Assembly (NCBI GenBank): GCA_003170875.1
Contig: PMYJ01000199.1
Coordinates: forward strand, 1-5,521
DNA: 5,521 nt
Source: Candidatus Dormiibacterota bacterium
GTDB taxonomy: Bacteria; Chloroflexota; Dormibacteria; Aeolococcales; Aeolococcaceae
Reading direction: 5' to 3'
Numbering within the stretch: position 1 is the first letter of the stretch; the number at the start of each line of letters is the position of its first letter. This document shows, in pieces, positions 4,798-5,521 of this stretch. Position numbers and translations under genes: made by a program. The notes under the pieces were generated by a model. The model had not been told where the DNA came from. It did no database searches and saw only the letters and a program-made list of their open reading frames with translations.

Positions 4798-5521
4798 TCA
4801 TACCTTCGGAGCCGCGACCCCGAGCAGCACCGCTGCAGCCGCGGGACCGTTCGCTCCGGTGGTTGGCGGCGCCTCGGGCAAGGCGACCTCCAGGACGCTG
4901 ACGGACCCGTGGGGGCGGAGCGTGCACTCGCCCACGACCGCGGGCAGGAGCATCACCTCACCGAATCCGATGGGGTGAGATGCGCCGCCGTGCTCGACCT
5001 CGCCGGCGCCCGCGATGCAGACGAGGACCCGCGGGAGGCCCGCCGCGCCGACGGTGAACGGCAGCTCACCCTGGATGCGCCAGAGACGGAAGTGCTGACA
5101 GTCGAAGAGTCGCTCCCGCCGCGCAGGTGCGTCGGCCTCCATCACCGGCCTCACGGGCGCCAGCACCCCCTGCGCGTAGTCGACGCAGGCCAGGGCCTGG
5201 TTGACCTCCAGGGAGCGCGCCAGGCCGGTCACGGGATCGACCCGGTCCCAGTCGTGGAGACGGAAGGTGACGTCGCTGTTCTCCTGCACCTCCAGCACCA
5301 CAAGATCGCCGCCGAGGGAGTGCACCGTCCCGGCGGGGAGGAAGATCCCGTCTCCCTGCTTCGGGGTGAAGCCCACCAACTGCCCGGCGATCGCCCCCGC
5401 GGTCAGAGCGACGCGCAGGTCGTCCGCGGTGGTGCCCGGTCGAAGGCCGGCGTAGATGCGACTCTCCGGACCCGCTTCGAGCACGACCCATGCCTCGGTC
5501 TTCCCCGACTCGCCAGGCGGC
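4798..5521 (-). CDS. manA: Class I mannose-6-phosphate isomerase, C-terminal 241 residues (5' end outside window)
   Basis: The frame is open through the right edge. The GTG at 5484 is internal, because the residues before it (GKTEAWVVLEA) are the conserved core of class I phosphomannose isomerases, whose Glu is a zinc ligand. Next come PAGTVHSLGG, with the zinc-binding His, and ENSDVTFRLHDWDR, with the conserved Arg near the active site. The remaining residues form the C-terminal cupin barrel, ending about where Bacillus-type short ManA proteins end. By comparison with such proteins of about 315 residues, roughly 100 N-terminal residues, including the first zinc ligands, lie beyond the window. 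The cytoplasmic enzyme interconverts fructose-6-P and mannose-6-P. It is the most upstream gene seen in the operon and is followed after 7 nt by the phosphomannomutase-like gene. Any promoter lies outside the window. Confidence 0.92.
   Translation of the reverse strand, partial: PPGESGKTEAWVVLEAGPESRIYAGLRPGTTADDLRVALTAGAIAGQLVGFTPKQGDGIFLPAGTVHSLGGDLVVLEVQENSDVTFRLHDWDRVDPVTGLARSLEVNQALACVDYAQGVLAPVRPVMEADAPARRERLFDCQHFRLWRIQGELPFTVGAAGLPRVLVCIAGAGEVEHGGASHPIGFGEVMLLPAVVGECTLRPHGSVSVLEVALPEAPPTTGANGPAAAAVLLGVAAPKV

Noticed and set aside
4131..4901. Plus-strand open frame of 256 codons opposite the HAD gene and the manA end
   Set aside because: It spans two genes on the other strand and its product has no recognisable motif. 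The minus frames carry full HAD and ManA signatures.
5482..5484. GTG at 5484 as the start of the isomerase gene
   Set aside because: Conserved ManA residues (GKTEAW) lie upstream in the same frame, so the gene continues past the window edge.

Overview
This is a high-GC bacterial segment with strong G/C preference at third codon positions and Shine-Dalgarno-led genes. Protein style and composition fit a Chloroflexota or Actinomycetota-like lineage. No marker gene is present, so that is only an impression.

Layout. The left edge (3-128) is the C-terminal end of an unrecognised plus-strand gene. Bases 129-689 hold no certain gene. They contain a candidate 42-residue, extremely acidic mini-protein on the minus strand (333-461), a perfect 12-bp palindrome (500-511), a TTGGAC-N9 inverted repeat and a candidate promoter (579-607). 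Two plus-strand genes follow: an NAD(P)-dependent beta-hydroxyacid dehydrogenase (690-1541), then a 398-residue protein (1620-2816). The latter joins a DedA/VTT membrane domain, an RDD-like two-helix membrane module and an ArsR-type winged helix in one chain, and is the most unusual gene here. The plus-strand block then meets a convergent minus-strand block across a short spacer with two perfect hairpins (2823-2869).

The minus-strand block (2881-5521) is a compact mannose-metabolism operon. In transcription order it carries class I mannose-6-phosphate isomerase (manA, 5' end outside the window), a HAD-type phosphomannomutase-like protein, and a GH130 mannoside phosphorylase/mannosidase. The genes are spaced by 7 nt and then by an ATGA start/stop overlap. 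The three activities form a chain: GH130 cleaves beta-mannosides (to Man-1-P if it is a phosphorylase), the HAD protein would interconvert Man-1-P and Man-6-P, and ManA links Man-6-P to fructose-6-P. Run the other way, the last two steps supply Man-1-P for GDP-mannose.

No tRNA, rRNA, CRISPR array or complete mobile element was seen. The best candidates for something undescribed are the DedA-RDD-HTH fusion, the mannose operon built on a HAD-type mutase, and the acidic mini-ORF.
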